Positions 11,684 to 23,650 of a DNA stretch of 64,000 nucleotides are shown piece after piece. Under the pieces are notes generated by a model. That model was not told where the DNA came from. It saw nothing but the letters and a program-made list of their open reading frames with translations, and searched no databases. Origin of the DNA: Hermodice carunculata (lineage: Eukaryota; Annelida; Polychaeta; Eunicida; Amphinomidae); assembly GCA_964020975.1 (NCBI GenBank), contig OZ026614.1, positions 4,581,233 to 4,645,232 on the forward strand, written 5' to 3'. Position 1 is the stretch's first letter, and the number at the start of each line of letters is the position of its first letter. A program made the translations under genes and the position numbers.

Positions 11684-12584
11684 GTACTCCTATAAATTAT
11701 TAAAGGTATGCAAAGAGTAGGCCTTGTGTATTGAGACCGTTGTACTTGAATTTAATATAAATATTTCATATTATTAAGTCAATAAATATATATGCGAGAC
11801 AGTCGAAAGCTAATGAGGAAGATTACGAATCCAAGGGTCAATATAACATATTTACCAGTGTATTAGGCAGAAAATGTTTAGAACCCACTGTGGCAGGAAT
11901 CTCCTTGCATTTAGAATCCCATAAGCCAGTAACAGCCTACAAGAGTGAAGAGTCAATTACATGCAAAATAACCATCTCTATCTGGGGTACAGCCTGTTTT
12001 GCAACAGGACGTGCAAATTGGTCGTCAAATATCGCATGCAAATCATATATCCATAGCTACGTGCCTATATTCTGTTATTCTTGAAGCATTTTAGGCAGGA
12101 GGGCCCGGACATTTAAGATGATATCCTCTACAAATATTTAAGCAAGGGCCCCCGTGAGATTCGAACCGTGTGACTCAGGAGAAGTGAAACACCCATGATA
12201 AAAATGGGTCCGTAAGACGAGAAGGACCCATCAATATCGATTTCTATGTGATATGTAAACAAGTGCCGCACGCCAGGGACAGCCATCAGACAAGAAGGGC
12301 TTTTAATGTCAACCTGTACAACAATTTTGTTTTGAAAACTGTACGTTTTGTAAGATTGGTGAACGAAATTAACTCCAAATTTTACTCTCCTAAAATCTTG
12401 CATGTTTAGGATAGTACAAAAAGAAACATCACTTTAGTCGTGGGCTCTGTCTTTTTGCTGACAACAAAACACTGTGCGTTGCGTCTTGTGGTTGGATATT
12501 CACTCACACGTAAGGAACCATTCCTAATTTTTGTCTCTCCCTATGAGGACGCCAAAAGGAGCCTTGGTTTCATCTTTTCTGCAG

Positions 12585-12741
12585 GAAATACTTTGCGAAC
12601 TAGATGAAAGAATCGGGTACCCTATGCATGCTTTGTATCAGGAAAATAATACTGTTGGCAAATGGGATTACCAAGGGTATATCCTATTCCCCAAACTCTT
12701 CGAATGGACAGGTGCACATGATGCATTTGTTCATGGAGCTG
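12585..12741 (+). CDS. candidate internal exon B, unrecognised protein
   Basis: This exon follows a textbook acceptor (tttcatcttttctgcag) and ends GCTG|GTGAGT, a near-consensus donor. The 157 bases begin in phase 0, matching exon A's end, and end in phase 1, matching exon C's start. The peptide starts E-I-L-C-E-L-D-E-R-I-G-Y and includes K-W-D-Y-Q-G and F-E-W-T-G-A-H-D-A-F. It reads like a conserved globular domain with many W, Y, D and G, but I cannot assign a family. The three-exon phase agreement is the main support. Confidence 0.5.
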
Positions 12742-13387
12742 GTGAGTTTGTTTTTGATTCGAATTTGATACAAGTTGATGTAGTTTTGAGTATTTCAGGT
12801 GTGCCGTATATGTACGTTGCTAATAATGTATAATTTCATTATGTAAATTGTGCAATTACAACTTTCATATTAGGTAACAATGTTATTTGTGGGTTGATGG
12901 TGTTACAAATAATGCAATTAGAAATCCTTGCCAATCCGAAATTTTGTTTGTTTGTTTGTTTAAAATTACATACAAACAAAAAATCATGTTATCATTAACG
13001 ACGAGGTCAACTTAGTGTATTGGTGTACTTTGCGACATTAGAAATGTTACTCGTTGAAGTTATTTTCAGTTATATGTGGAGAAGTCGGTATCCTTTAACA
13101 AACATATTAGAGGCACGTGCAGATATGAAAGTTTGAAATGTTACTCCGTTTCCTAACATGGGATCCTTGGTTTCTTAGTACAGTTCACGCCAATGAGACG
13201 AGGCCAAAATCAGTTCCAGAACTATACACTGGGTTCCACCTTTAACATTGTTCCCTCGAAGACTGGAAGTGGACTCGCATAGACAGCATAATGAATTAAT
13301 TGTTTCATATATTTTGTAACTGCAGAACACTAATACATGTATACAACATACTGGTTGTAAATCTTTGTTTTATGTTTTTAATTGCAG

Positions 13388-13458
13388 AATACTTTACCTC
13401 AAACATGTTCATAGATCAGTTATTTTCCATGCGCATTGTATTAGCGAAATCCCCTTGA
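13388..13458 (+). CDS. candidate terminal exon C with stop codon
   Basis: The acceptor is excellent (tgtttttaattgcag). The first two bases complete the codon left open by exon B (G+AA = Glu), giving E-Y-F-T-S-N-M-F-I-D-Q-L-F and ending A-K-S-P then TGA at 13456-13458. This would be a C-terminus. A longer frame exists in another phase through 13556, ending near a GTGTTT donor-like site, so a different join is possible. No clear AATAAA follows closely. Confidence 0.4.
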
Positions 13459-14047
13459 AGTTCACTGCAAACATCCAAAGCTCTGACAGAACAAGGCAAA
13501 ACGTTGCGTTTAGTTCTAATGTCTGCCACCAGGGCATCTTGGCTGTATCAGGATAATGGCAGGTGTTTGTACACACCAATTCGAATATCCAAGGAGTGTT
13601 ACAAGTGTTGTTGGGTTTGTAACATAAATATGTGTTACATTGACAGAAGATTTTGGCAAAATATTTTCCATTTCAGCAAAATGTTTTCGAGAGATTTATA
13701 TACCTGTACATGCCAGGAAACCATAAGAAATGAACAGTACCAACGACATTCATGTTGTTTAATGTTATTTGCTTTGGACACAAATGCAGCCAAATGAATA
13801 CATGGTATGCATGTAACAACAGAAGTGGTGTTTACATGCTGGGTAAGGTCTGGTGATATGAGAGCAGAAATTAGTATGACTGCGTAGCAACTTTGCCACA
13901 ATGGTACTTTCAATGGGAAGCAAGAACATAGCGAGGAGAGGAGGTCAGGATCAGTTGACTTCCACACAGTTTATTATAATTTTTTCGTTAACACTTTCAT
14001 ACAGGATACAGAGCATGACAGATATCTATACAATATGAGGACGCATT
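13459..14047. other. 3' side of exon C, nothing recognised
   Basis: This could hold the 3' untranslated region of the exon A-C gene. The overlapping open frames on both strands (13504-13967) have no domain and no supporting splice sites. Confidence 0.45.
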
Positions 14048-14069
14048 TACACACACAAACACACACACG

Positions 14070-14149
<80 letters not shown>

Positions 14150-14162
14150 GTATATAATATAT
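14048..14162. repeat. compound (CA)n(TA)n microsatellite
   Basis: A CA-rich start (acacacacaaacacacacac) passes into a long TA run that ends in tacacgtatataatatat. It lies just inside the right inverted arm, mirroring the TA tract inside the left arm. Confidence 0.95.
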
Positions 14163-14432
14163 GTGCAATCTTGCATAATGCACTACAAATCTATGTAAAC
14201 AAAGACCTGATTTGCTTTCTTTGTGAAATTTTGATAACAAATGACATACTTTACTCCAATTTTTGGTATCGACACCAAGTTGAGGTACAATGGTGGCTGG
14301 GTGATACTGTTAGCTAAAGTACAACAATGAAATTTTCTACAGTTAATAGGTTTAATGTTTTCGTTCCTTTTATATTGAAGTAAACAGAATATGGAGGCCT
14401 AGTAAACATTATGTCCTTAAAATTGTATTTGT

Positions 14433-15090
14433 GTCTTATTGTCCAGAACCACAACCTAGTAGTCATTACCCTATTCCGCAATCCAAACTCGTTACTCTCC
14501 GTAAGTTAACCTATCACTGTCTAACCTATATATATTTGGAAGTACTATTCTCCATATTGTATACATTCTTCTGTAGAATTTTGACATGGGCTGTATTAGC
14601 CAAATAAATCGACGGGTAACTACTCAGAACATGTTTGGGAGCCTATACCCGTATATGTCTCTCTGTGAAGGGGCTCCTTGTCTAAGCTAAATATTCAGCA
14701 AAGACAACCTACGTAATAATGAATACAAATGAACGTAACAAATGATGAACTAGCTAAATTCGTGTAGTTTTGCTTATAAATGCAGATTTTCATTATGAAA
14801 GAAGAATACCTGTCAAACAAAATATAATTACTAAATTTGTACAGCAAAAGTTCAGGTAAGAACAATTTGACTTACCCCTGAACCAGTATGTACCCTTTCT
14901 AGCTGGATAGCTTATCCTAGTTAAACCACCTGGCATTGTATAACTAAAGTAGAAACAAACTGGGGCATTATATTCAGTCCCAGTGATTGTAAAATAAACA
15001 GTTGCAGCTACACCACCAAGGGAAATCCTAACAAGTCCTGCAATAATTGACATTCTGCACCAGAAATGTAAAACTAACTCCATGATGATA
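14433..15090 (-). repeat. right arm of the long imperfect inverted duplication
   Basis: This is the reverse-complement partner of 9585-10299 and the better preserved copy. The homology extends through both the coding-like part (15045-14876) and the following donor, short intron-like stretch and acceptor-like ttgacag, so the whole genomic segment was duplicated, not a spliced copy. The arms are about 4.1 kb apart and enclose exons A to C. Confidence 0.65.
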
Positions 15091-15281
15091 CCTACTCCGC
15101 AGAAGATGGATTTCCGGTAAACATTATGTCCTTTAAATACAATTTTTGATTCCATTCTCAAGGTACATCTCATTACAAACACTGGCTTCTTGGATTTAAT
15201 ATCCCTTGTTAAATAATCATTAGTTAATGAGAATATTGATTCTACATTAGGCTTGTCAAATTTGAAAAGTGCATATCTCAA
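14876..15281 (-). CDS. open frame with candidate exon in the right arm, unrecognised
   Basis: The minus-strand frame is open from 15281 and reaches AGGG|GTAAGT, a strong donor, at 14876/14875. Recognisable stretches are I-T-G-T-E-Y-N-A-P-V-C-F, then M-P-G-G-L-T-R-I-S-Y and R-K-G-T-Y-W-F-R-G. The left inverted arm holds a decayed copy of the same peptide (W-T-E-Y-N-A-S-V-C then stops). A 92-base spacer leads to an acceptor-like site (gtttgacag). I do not recognise the family; it could be a piece of a dispersed repeat or a duplicated host exon. The far upstream part (15281-15100) has no counterpart I can align. Confidence 0.35.
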
Positions 15282-15350
15282 GAAGGTTTTTACATACAGC
15301 TATAGAACCTGATAGAATAATTATACAAGATGAGGATGTGCAGCCGTTTG

Positions 15351-15515
15351 GTTTTTTTTTTGTTTTTTTTTTTTTTTTTGTTTTTGTTTGTTTGTTTTTG
15401 TTTTTGTTCTTGTTTTTGTTTTGTTTTGTTTTGTTTTTGTTGTCTTTTTTTGTTCGTTTGGTTTTCTTTTGCTGTTGTTTTTTTTTTTTTTGGTTCTTTG
15501 TTTGTTTGTTTTTTT
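15351..15515. repeat. T-rich low-complexity tract with TTTTG/TTTG units
   Basis: The plus strand is almost only T with regular G, as ttttg and tttg units. Open frames here (Phe/Cys/Leu on one strand, Lys/Gln on the other) are artefacts of composition. Confidence 0.95.
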
Positions 15516-16681
15516 TTTGCCATGTTTTGCAATAGCTTACTATTTCATTAATATATCTTCGACTCAGTTTTGTCTCATGCCATTCTAGCCGTCAATTGAT
15601 TCAAGGCTTCGAAACATATTTGTGGTTTCTCGCTGATGACCCATTCATGAATTAATTTCGCTGTTGTAGCCTTAAACTTTTGATAATTTGAATCGAATGG
15701 ATAATATCGATAAATTAATGTATACGTTTAGACACAGACAATGATTGGATTGTCTATTGAATGCGGAGAGGCTTGGATTTTTTTGTTTAGAGCTACACGG
15801 AAGATGTGGCACTGTTGTTCCTTTTTATAGTTTGATCATAGTCTCAAATTTGACCAAAGGAATGAAGCATTTAGGTTATATTAAGTAGTGCTATCAAGCA
15901 TCACACTTTTAATTCCCTGAAACATTGCTACATAACCTTTTATCAACCTTTTGCTCAGCCAGTTGTTTGCTGCCACTGCTCACAGACCAAATACGTGGTG
16001 CTTTGTACCCGAAAGAATGGGTCGAAAATTGATGAAAATATTTCCATACATTAGACAGACACGCTGTAGCACCTCATAATTTTCTGAATGTGTCGGATGT
16101 ACCTGTGAACGCAAGCAATGATCTTGTGGATGCTACTGTTTATACAGAAACTAACAATTTGAGTTGCACAGGTGCATGCTATGCAATGGAGGTGATTGTC
16201 AGAACCGCCAAGTGTCATAACATGTATGCAGGAAAATTAACATGCACCTGACGTGACTAAGACAGTGAACAGGCAAATGTGTGAAAGCTGTGCTTAGTTA
16301 TTAAACACAAATGCGTTTGTTCCTCTTGCTCTTCTCCTGGCTACAGTTTTGTTTATTGCTGTGCCCTGAATTGGCATTAAAATGTGCATAAACAGAGAAC
16401 TTGGAAAATGTGATTACTGGACATAGTTATACTAAAGTTTATGTCAAGCATATGAACCATCTAAACATATGTGCACTCATTGGGTGGCAGTGTAATTTTT
16501 ATTCTGTTTATTTGTCAAGAAATATTAATAAATACAAATAAAAATGTATTTCGCGCCCCAATTAACCTACTTGAAGCAGTATGCATGAAAAAGCAGTGGA
16601 AATGCAGAATATACCAGTTTGTAGTAAGACGTATTAAAATAAACATGGCTGACAATACAGTCTATCTGCTAGCAATGGCAG
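15516..16681. other. AT-rich DNA, nothing recognised
   Basis: I see no gene, repeat array or RNA feature in this stretch. Confidence 0.5.
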
Positions 16682-16696
16682 TACACACACACACAG

Positions 16697-16727
<31 letters not shown>

Positions 16728-16740
16728 CATATAAATATAT
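16682..16740. repeat. (AC)n(AT)n microsatellite
   Basis: An interrupted AC run passes into AT-rich sequence. Confidence 0.95.
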
Positions 16741-16829
16741 CTCCAGTTGATATTACCTCCATAGAGAGACCATTTCTACCCCCTTAAGACCATTTCCAGT
16801 CTCTTAGGTAGTTTTAATGGGGAAATTTC

Positions 16830-16831
<2 letters not shown>

Positions 16832-16861
<30 letters not shown>
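16832..16861. repeat. (TA)n microsatellite
   Basis: About 15 TA repeats. Confidence 0.95.
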
Positions 16862-16862
<1 letters not shown>

Positions 16863-16990
16863 CACAATTTATTTTAAAAACAGAAATTCTATTTTTCTGT
16901 TTTTTGGCTCGATTTACAGAAATTCGTGACCTTTTGTCGCCATATCTGGATATCAGTTCCTGGCAGGTCCACATATCTACAATCTTGCTT

Positions 16991-17265
16991 GAGTGGACAC
17001 ACTCAATCCATACAAAACCCTGTAAACAGACGCAGCCGATTGGAAACACTCAAGCCAGCTCGTATAAGAAATCGAAAACCAGGTCCGCGTGAGGGAAAAC
17101 ACTCTTTAAGACCTGGTCTGTGTCTATTTTAAAGCCTCGAATGAGTGGAAACACTCAGTTGGCACCACTATAGTCCCAAATCAGTTCCAAACGAGGAAAA
17201 ACACTCAACCTTTGAAATACACACAGCTCTGTACGAGATCTTCCCTAGCTGAGTAATAACACTCA
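16991..17265. repeat. six regularly spaced 15-mers with unlike spacers
   Basis: Variants of gagtggaaacactca begin at 16991, 17038, 17091, 17143, 17193 and 17251, so starts are 47, 53, 52, 50 and 58 bases apart and spacers are 32-43 bases. Copy 4 is a GAGTG-GAAA-CACTC hairpin with a 4-base loop; copy 1 has loop GACA. The other copies keep aacactc but lose part of the left arm. Spacers share only traces (atc...cc before the repeat). A weak seventh match (11 of 15) is at 17462. Simplest reading: an old ~52-bp minisatellite in which one half is better conserved. There are no cas genes and the setting is eukaryotic, so it is not a CRISPR array. Confidence 0.55.
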
Positions 17266-17344
17266 AACAATTCAAACAAGTTATTTATTATCCAAATGAA
17301 TCAAATGAATTTAGAACAGATTGGAATCTGTTGTCAAAATAAAG

Positions 17345-17440
17345 CACCCCCCCAAAAAAAAACAAACAAACAAACAAACAAACAAACAAACGAAAGAAAA
17401 AACTGAACAAGCAAACAAAAGCAAAAATTAAAAAAAAAAA
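17345..17440. repeat. A/C low-complexity tract with (CAAA)n
   Basis: A C-run and A-run followed by about eight CAAA units, then A-rich sequence. Simple-sequence DNA. Confidence 0.9.
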
Positions 17441-17750
17441 TCTCGGACAACACATCGCAACGTGTGTAAATACTCCTCTGAATGCGTGCTTGGTCTAAAT
17501 AGTAGACCACCATGTTATATGAGTGTGAAGACGCCCAACCAGTGAGAACAGAATTGTAAGTGGCAAAATGAACGAATGAAGGTCAATGAAAATTTGCATT
17601 TGGTACATTGAAAATTTGATGTTTAGTCTGCAAGCAAAGGATAGACCATATTCAATGGCACAAAGTAATTTCAATCTGACGAAGTTCCCAATTTGAAATT
17701 ATTGGTGCTTGTATCACTATGCGAATTCAACAATAAACTACAGCAATATA

Positions 17751-17780
17751 GGGGGGGGGGGGCGGGGGTGGAGGGTAAGG
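17751..17780 (+). other. G-quadruplex-type poly-G motif
   Basis: Twelve G, then C, five G, and further GG/GGG groups separated by one to three bases up to 17780. This satisfies the usual four-run G3+ pattern on the plus strand. Biological use is unknown. Confidence 0.75.
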
Positions 17781-18595
17781 GTACAGTGTATTTCTGCACT
17801 GCGGCAGCGGGGCATATTCTATTTGAGTACCAACAAATACTGGATGCCTCTAATTTTACCTACTGGCCAGTATTTCGGAATATTCTTATTTTCTGTACTC
17901 TGTAACGGGGGAAAATAATTTGCTCTACCAGCACAATGGGACCCCATCTACCTTACCCCCATACACTCAAACTTTATGCATGAACAGCATCCAAGCGACA
18001 AAAACTCTTAGTGCAATAGCTAAATTAGGCTACAATCTATGTAGTGGCCTCTGCCAAATACGATTGCACAGGACCAGCATTTTTGTATTTTCCATTCAAG
18101 ACTACAGTCCATTTTGGCTCCAATTGGCTCCCCTACTCAGGTTTATACAGATTATTATGTGTGATACATGAAGTCATTATCACTGCATACTTCATGAGGT
18201 TTCTTTCACTCATACCCGCAATAAAAAAAATAAATGACTATCTGCCATTTCATTATTTTGTTGTTGTTTTTTTTACGAAAACTACATAACAGATATTGCA
18301 GCGTGATGCAGGAAAACCAGCAAGACATATTTGATATTTTTGGACATGTTTTTCCAGTCCACAGATATAGATTAGCACAAAAGCGAAGAAATACTGACCA
18401 GATGGCTGGAGCTGAATTTCATACATTCACCCAGGATAAACGATTGTATGAGAACAAATCAGCAAAAATATTTGACTGTAAGATTTGGCCCTTATCAGTG
18501 AGTCTGATAAGCCGGGTGAAATGTGAAGCATGACAGTCTTGTAGGCATGTTTGCTAGCATGTGATCAAAAACAGCGGTCACACAACCTTCGCCAA

Positions 18596-18609
18596 GGGGG
18601 GGGGGGGGG
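18596..18609 (+). repeat. poly-G tract (14 G)
   Basis: An uninterrupted G run; its length is likely variable or assembly-sensitive. Confidence 0.9.
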
Positions 18610-19431
18610 TTGCCGTGAGATATTAATTCCTGCTGCAGATTTCTTGAACCCATTCCCCAGCCCCAGCCCATACAATAAAACCTTCTGTTGTCAGGATCAC
18701 AAAAGTATGTGGTCGCATTGTCATGGCTTACTAATCCATAACTTCAAGAATTTTACTTGTACTTTACACACCACTGACCAAGAATTATAATTAAAAAAGC
18801 CACTGGTGTCTGAATGGACATTTTATGTGATAAGCATAAACACAAGTTCCCATCCCCCTCCCCAACCAGCTTTTCTCAATATTGATGATGAAACGGTAAA
18901 TTAAATACATATCAATTGGTATACATATCACTTTTAAGATGCATATAAAGGATAATGAAATACTTGTGGTTCCCCTTAGCCTAGCACCCCCTCCCCACAA
19001 TACACAAACCCACTTCCTGCCCGTGTGAACCCGATAGGATTGATAACTAACTCGGATCCGTCACGTTAACCTACATATATTTCTCGGCTGAGAGCAACCA
19101 CTGGTCAAAAGATACTAAAGCGGCTGTTGCCCTAATTTCGCTTAATAATAAGTACCTTGTCAGGCCAACCTGGGCAAAGAAGGGGGATGAGAGAGGAGGG
19201 GGTGGGCCAGATAGAGGAGTATTTTTACAACAATCCTTTGATTAAACAGCCTGGGTCACTGACTCTGTATATTCTGCTGGGGGCCTTCGCTGGTTCCAGC
19301 AGCCCACTTGGCCAACCATTCCGTGCAAGACTGACCCCAATCACCTTACCAATTTATGAGTGGCCTCTGAATTCATTTTGTTCCAGCTGGCTCGGGGAGG
19401 GGAGCACTTGTGTTTGTGTGTTTGCTTTCAA

Positions 19432-20630
19432 CCCATCAATAATAGTAGCCCCCAAGGGTTCTTTTGGTTTTGCCAGTTTTGAATTTTCGTGAACTTGAAA
19501 GGTCAATTGATATATTAGATTATATCATCGCAATTGTCTCCCTTCATTTAAAAATAGTGACACCAGAACTGTGAGTGAAAACTTTCAAATTAAAACCAAA
19601 ATAATGATTGTCTTGTAGAAATGTGACCTTGGAGATTTTTCGTAACATCCCATGACGATGCATTCGCCCTTCCAGATCAGCTGAGCATGACATGACACAG
19701 CACTGCATGGAACAAGGGAGCCCGAAATCGGAGGGGTGAGGCATGGGGTGTGGGATGGGGAGGAGGAAGGCATAGTTCTCAATGTTGCCTGCCAAGACAG
19801 ACTCTGCTGTGTTCTTGCAATAATGACTGAGCACACTGCACTCCATACAGCTCCCAGAATTATTACAGAACAAAAGTGTGTCTTCTACTGCACCAAATGT
19901 ATTATTGATATGGATATAATGGTTTTAAAAAAGAAGAAGTGTGAAGTGGGGGACGTCAGAGGAGGCTGGACAGTAAGGCGGCTGCACCAGACTTCCTCCT
20001 GCCATGAACCCCAAACATGGCGAACACCCGTGGCCGGTGCCCTTAAACTTTACTTCACACGGGAACAGCATCCGGTTGCTCTACCGCGAGCCGCTGTTCC
20101 AAGATCGTAGCGCACCAGTGAATGTCAAATAAATGTTAGGTACATGCCTGCGGAACTTTAGATACTTAAAGGTTACATTTTACTTAGAGCAATACTTAAA
20201 AAGTACCAAAATCTTGCTCAGGAATAAAGCAGGCAGTTTTAATTATATTCAGAAGTTACACTTTAATCTTTCATACAAATTATTATCATGAATATGTACC
20301 TTTCTTAATGGTAACACAAAAATCTATGTATTTACGCATTACAGAATACTTTTACTTTTAATTCGTTTTACGTATTGGTACCATGTTATATATTTTATGT
20401 GAATACATACCTTTCGGGGGGGATTAATTTTGTACTAGTAAATTAAAGAAGTTGCCTTTATGAGCAGAGAATCTCTGCAACCATACTTACATGATAAACC
20501 TACCTGGACAAGTGACTGTACCTGTAATGATGTTAAATATTAATCCAAATCACCATTCCGTCAACTTATAAGAATTATGGAAATATCTCAATCTTTTCGT
20601 GAAAAACAGGCTGAGGCAGTCATATTTTCA
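19432..20630 (+). repeat. element E, copy 1 (no satellite attached)
   Basis: A ~1.2-kb sequence starting cccatcaataatagtag and ending about catattttca, repeated at 21166, 23988 and 27404. This copy is the most diverged and lacks both the F flank on its left and satellite on its right, so its borders define E. It carries a GC-richer centre with a frame open from 19736 to 20110 that recurs in all copies. That frame starts at a GTG, its first ATG is well inside, and no domain is visible, so coding is doubtful. No terminal inverted repeats or poly-A end were found. Confidence 0.75.
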
Positions 20631-20826
20631 TGCTGAAGGGACATATTGTACTTTTAAACACAATTACCTTCCGTTTTTTTTCATAAATTTGCGGAAGTAT
20701 TAGACCAGGAGAAAGTGGTCTAGTCTGTACATGTTAGATCACATACAGACAAGACTGTCACGTGCCCCTTGTTTTGTATCGTGGTTTGAATTAAAAGTAC
20801 GACTTTACGTGATACAAACCATCAAT
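20631..20826. other. unique spacer between E copy 1 and F copy 2
   Basis: About 200 bp without counterparts at the other E copies. It marks where the composite F-E-satellite repeats begin. Confidence 0.6.
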
Positions 20827-21165
20827 TCTTTATTTTGATTATGATTTGGGATGTGATTTACAAAAAAGAAAGGGTTGGGCCAATGGTCAAATTTTAAATG
20901 ACCATGATCTATTATTCAAGGACATACACAGAGAGACTTCTTTTTCTCTTGATCAAACTTGCAAGAACAAAACAAGTCGATCATGGTGCTTAACATGTTT
21001 TGATGTTTTACATTTTATAATCATTGACAACGCTTTCCTCTATCATTGTCATTTTATGCTCGCCGTTCGCCACCTGAAGATTGTGTAATTCCCTGGACCC
21101 CATATGGGGGGGGGGATGGATATAAAGTTGTGACGCACCCAATATCGTGGAACCTATGGCCCAAT
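20827..21165 (+). repeat. flank F, copy 2
   Basis: Begins tctttattttgattatg and is repeated at 23651 and 27064, always directly before E. It contains a poly-G tract of variable length (10 G here at 21106-21115, 11 in copy 3, 14 in copy 4) after catat. E copy 1 lacks it. Confidence 0.8.
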
Positions 21166-22364
21166 CCCATCAATAATAGTAGCGCCCAAGGGTTCTTTTG
21201 GTTTTGCCAGTTTTGAATTTTCGTGAACTTGAAAGGTCAATTGACATATTAGTTTATATTATCGCAATTGTCTCCCTTCATTGAAAAATAGTGACACCAG
21301 AACTGTGAGTGAAAACTTTCAAATTAAAACCAAAATAATGATTGTCTTGTAGAAATGTGACCTTGGAGATTTTTTCGTAACATCCCATGACGATGCATTC
21401 GCCCTTCCAGATCAGCTGAGCATGACATGACACAGCACTGCATGGAACAAGGGAGCCCCAAATCGTAGGGGTGGGGCATGGGGTCTGCGATGGGGAGGAG
21501 GAAGGCATAGTTATGCATGTTGCCTGTCAAGACAGACTCTGCTTTGTTCTTGCAATAATGACTGAGCACACTGCACTCCGTACAGCTCCCAGAATTATTA
21601 CAGAACAAAAGTGTGTCTTCTACTGCACCAAATGTATCATTGATATGGATACAATGGTTTTAAAAAAGAAGTGTGAAGTGGGGGACGTCAGAGGAGGCTG
21701 GACAGTAAGGCGGCTGCACCAGACTTCCTCCTGCCATGAACCCCAAACATGGCGAACACCCGTGGCCGGTGCCCTTAAACTTTACTTCACATGGGAACAG
21801 CATCCGGTTGCTCTACCGCGAGCCGCTGTTCCAAGATCGTAGCGCACAAGTGAATGTCAAATAAATGTTAGGTACATGCCTGCGGAACTTTAGATACTTA
21901 AAGGTTACATTTTACTTAGAGCAATACTTAAAAAGTACCAAAATCTTGCTCAGGAATAAAGCAGGCAGTTTTAATTATATTCAGAAGTTACACTTTAATC
22001 TTTCATACAAATTATTATCATGAATATGTACCTTTCTTAATGGTAACACAAAAATCTATGTATTTACGCATTACAGAATACTTTTACTTTTAATTCGTTT
22101 TACGTATTGGTACCATGTTATATATTTTATGTGAATACGTACCTTTCGGGGGGGGGATTAATTTTGTACTAGTAAATTAAAAAAGTTGCTTTTATGAGCA
22201 GAGAATCTCTGCAGCCATACTTACATGATAAACCTACCTGGCCAATTGGCTGCACCTGTAATGCTGTAAAATATTGTTCCAAATCACACGCTCCGTCAAA
22301 TTATATAAATTAGGGAAATATCTCAATCTCTCGACGATAAACGGGCTGAGGCAACCATATTTTC
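21166..22364 (+). repeat. element E, copy 2
   Basis: Second E copy, followed at once by satellite entering in mid-monomer (aaaattggtt). The open frame corresponding to 19736-20110 is kept at 21471-21842, again from a GTG. Confidence 0.85.
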
Positions 22365-23650
22365 AAAATTGGTTAAGAGAAAGAATGAAAAATGAGGCAG
22401 CAGACCATGGGGAAATAAAATAATATGAAAAAAATTAAACAGAAACATCTCAAATTCGAACAATCTGAGAAGAAACCTGCATGGGCACAAGACAAATGTC
22501 TCAGTTTAAACAACATCATACCTTTTATGCTAACATAGACAGAATTAAAGATTCAGAAAAATATTGACCAAAACTCTGGCAATATCTGCCAACTTAATAG
22601 CATGTTCATTATACATATATACAGTATCATTACAACATGGTTTAGAAAAAGATGAAGAAATAAAAGCACAGATGAAAGGCAACAATAAAAAAGTGACAAA
22701 AATAAAATAAAAACATCTCAAATTACAGCAATCTGAGTAAAAACCAATCGAGACAGTAGATCAATGGGTCCAATTCACTACTGAGGGCATTTTAGTATGA
22801 GGTTACCCGCACAATCAGTTGTTCCGTTTGAAAGCAGAGAAAGATCAAGAATAATAAAATCGGTAAACATCTAAGCTAAAATAGAAAGATTTAAAGACCA
22901 AGAACAATACTGACCAAAATCGGCCACTATTTCTACCGTTGATTGTATGGATTTCATACATGTATACAGAATTGCTGCAAAATGCTTCAGAGAAAGGATG
23001 AAAAATGATATAGATGATGGAGCCACAAAAACATTCACAAAAAATTTAAACAGAAACATCTCAAATTCGAACAATCTGAGAAGAAACCTGCAAGGACAAA
23101 AGACAAATATGTGTCCATTTAACTACCATGAAAACATCCAGTGCCAATGTAGCAGAAGTGAAAGACTTAAAAAATGATTGACCAAAATCAGGTGATATCT
23201 GCTGCCTATGGCATGTTCTTGATACATATATACTGTATCACTGCAAATTCGTTCAGAGAGACAATGAAAGATGAGGCACCAGACGACGGGGACATAAAAT
23301 AATATGAACAAATTTAAACAGAAACATCTCAAATTATAACAATCTGAGAAGAAACCTGCATGGGCACAAGACAAATGTCTCAGTTTAAACAACATCATAC
23401 CTTTTATGCTAACATAGACGGAATTAAAGATTCAGAAAAATATTGACCAAAACTCTGGCAATATCTGCCAACTTAGTAGCATGTTCTTGATACATATATA
23501 CAGTATAATAAGAACATGGTTTAGAAAAAGATGAAGGAATAAAAGCACAGATGAAAGGGCAACAATGAAAATGCGACAAAAATAAAAAAAAAACATCTCA
23601 AATTACAGCAATCTAAGTAAAAACCAATCGAGACAGTAGATCAATGGGTC
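22365..23650 (+). repeat. satellite block 1 (~1.29 kb)
   Basis: Partial run of the S/L satellite between E copy 2 and F copy 3. Phase markers (catatatacag or variants) at 22614, 22959, 23225 and 23493 give intervals 345, 266 and 268, that is L-S-S, the same order as in the main array. It is more diverged than the main array. Confidence 0.9.

Larger units (their letters stand above)
17441..19431. other. no gene recognised; contains two poly-G tracts
   Basis: Poly-G tracts lie at 17751-17780 and 18596-18609. Short open frames overlap on both strands without domains or paired splice signals. Confidence 0.5.

Noticed and set aside
12155-12175. tRNA or tRNA-derived SINE (minus strand ggttcgaatct, a B-box match)
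   Set aside because: No A-box or acceptor-stem pairing was found at the expected distance upstream, and no SINE tail is recognisable.
15269-15588. Phe/Leu-rich membrane protein
   Set aside because: Translation of a T-rich low-complexity tract; the opposite strand gives equally open Lys/Gln frames.
16991-17265. CRISPR array
   Set aside because: The repeats are only 15 bp, poorly conserved and unevenly spaced, there are no cas genes, and the surroundings are eukaryotic.
19736-20110. Conserved protein-coding gene in element E (four copies)
   Set aside because: The frame begins at GTG without an upstream ATG, has no domain, and copies 3 and 4 are too alike to show selection; E looks like a repeat.
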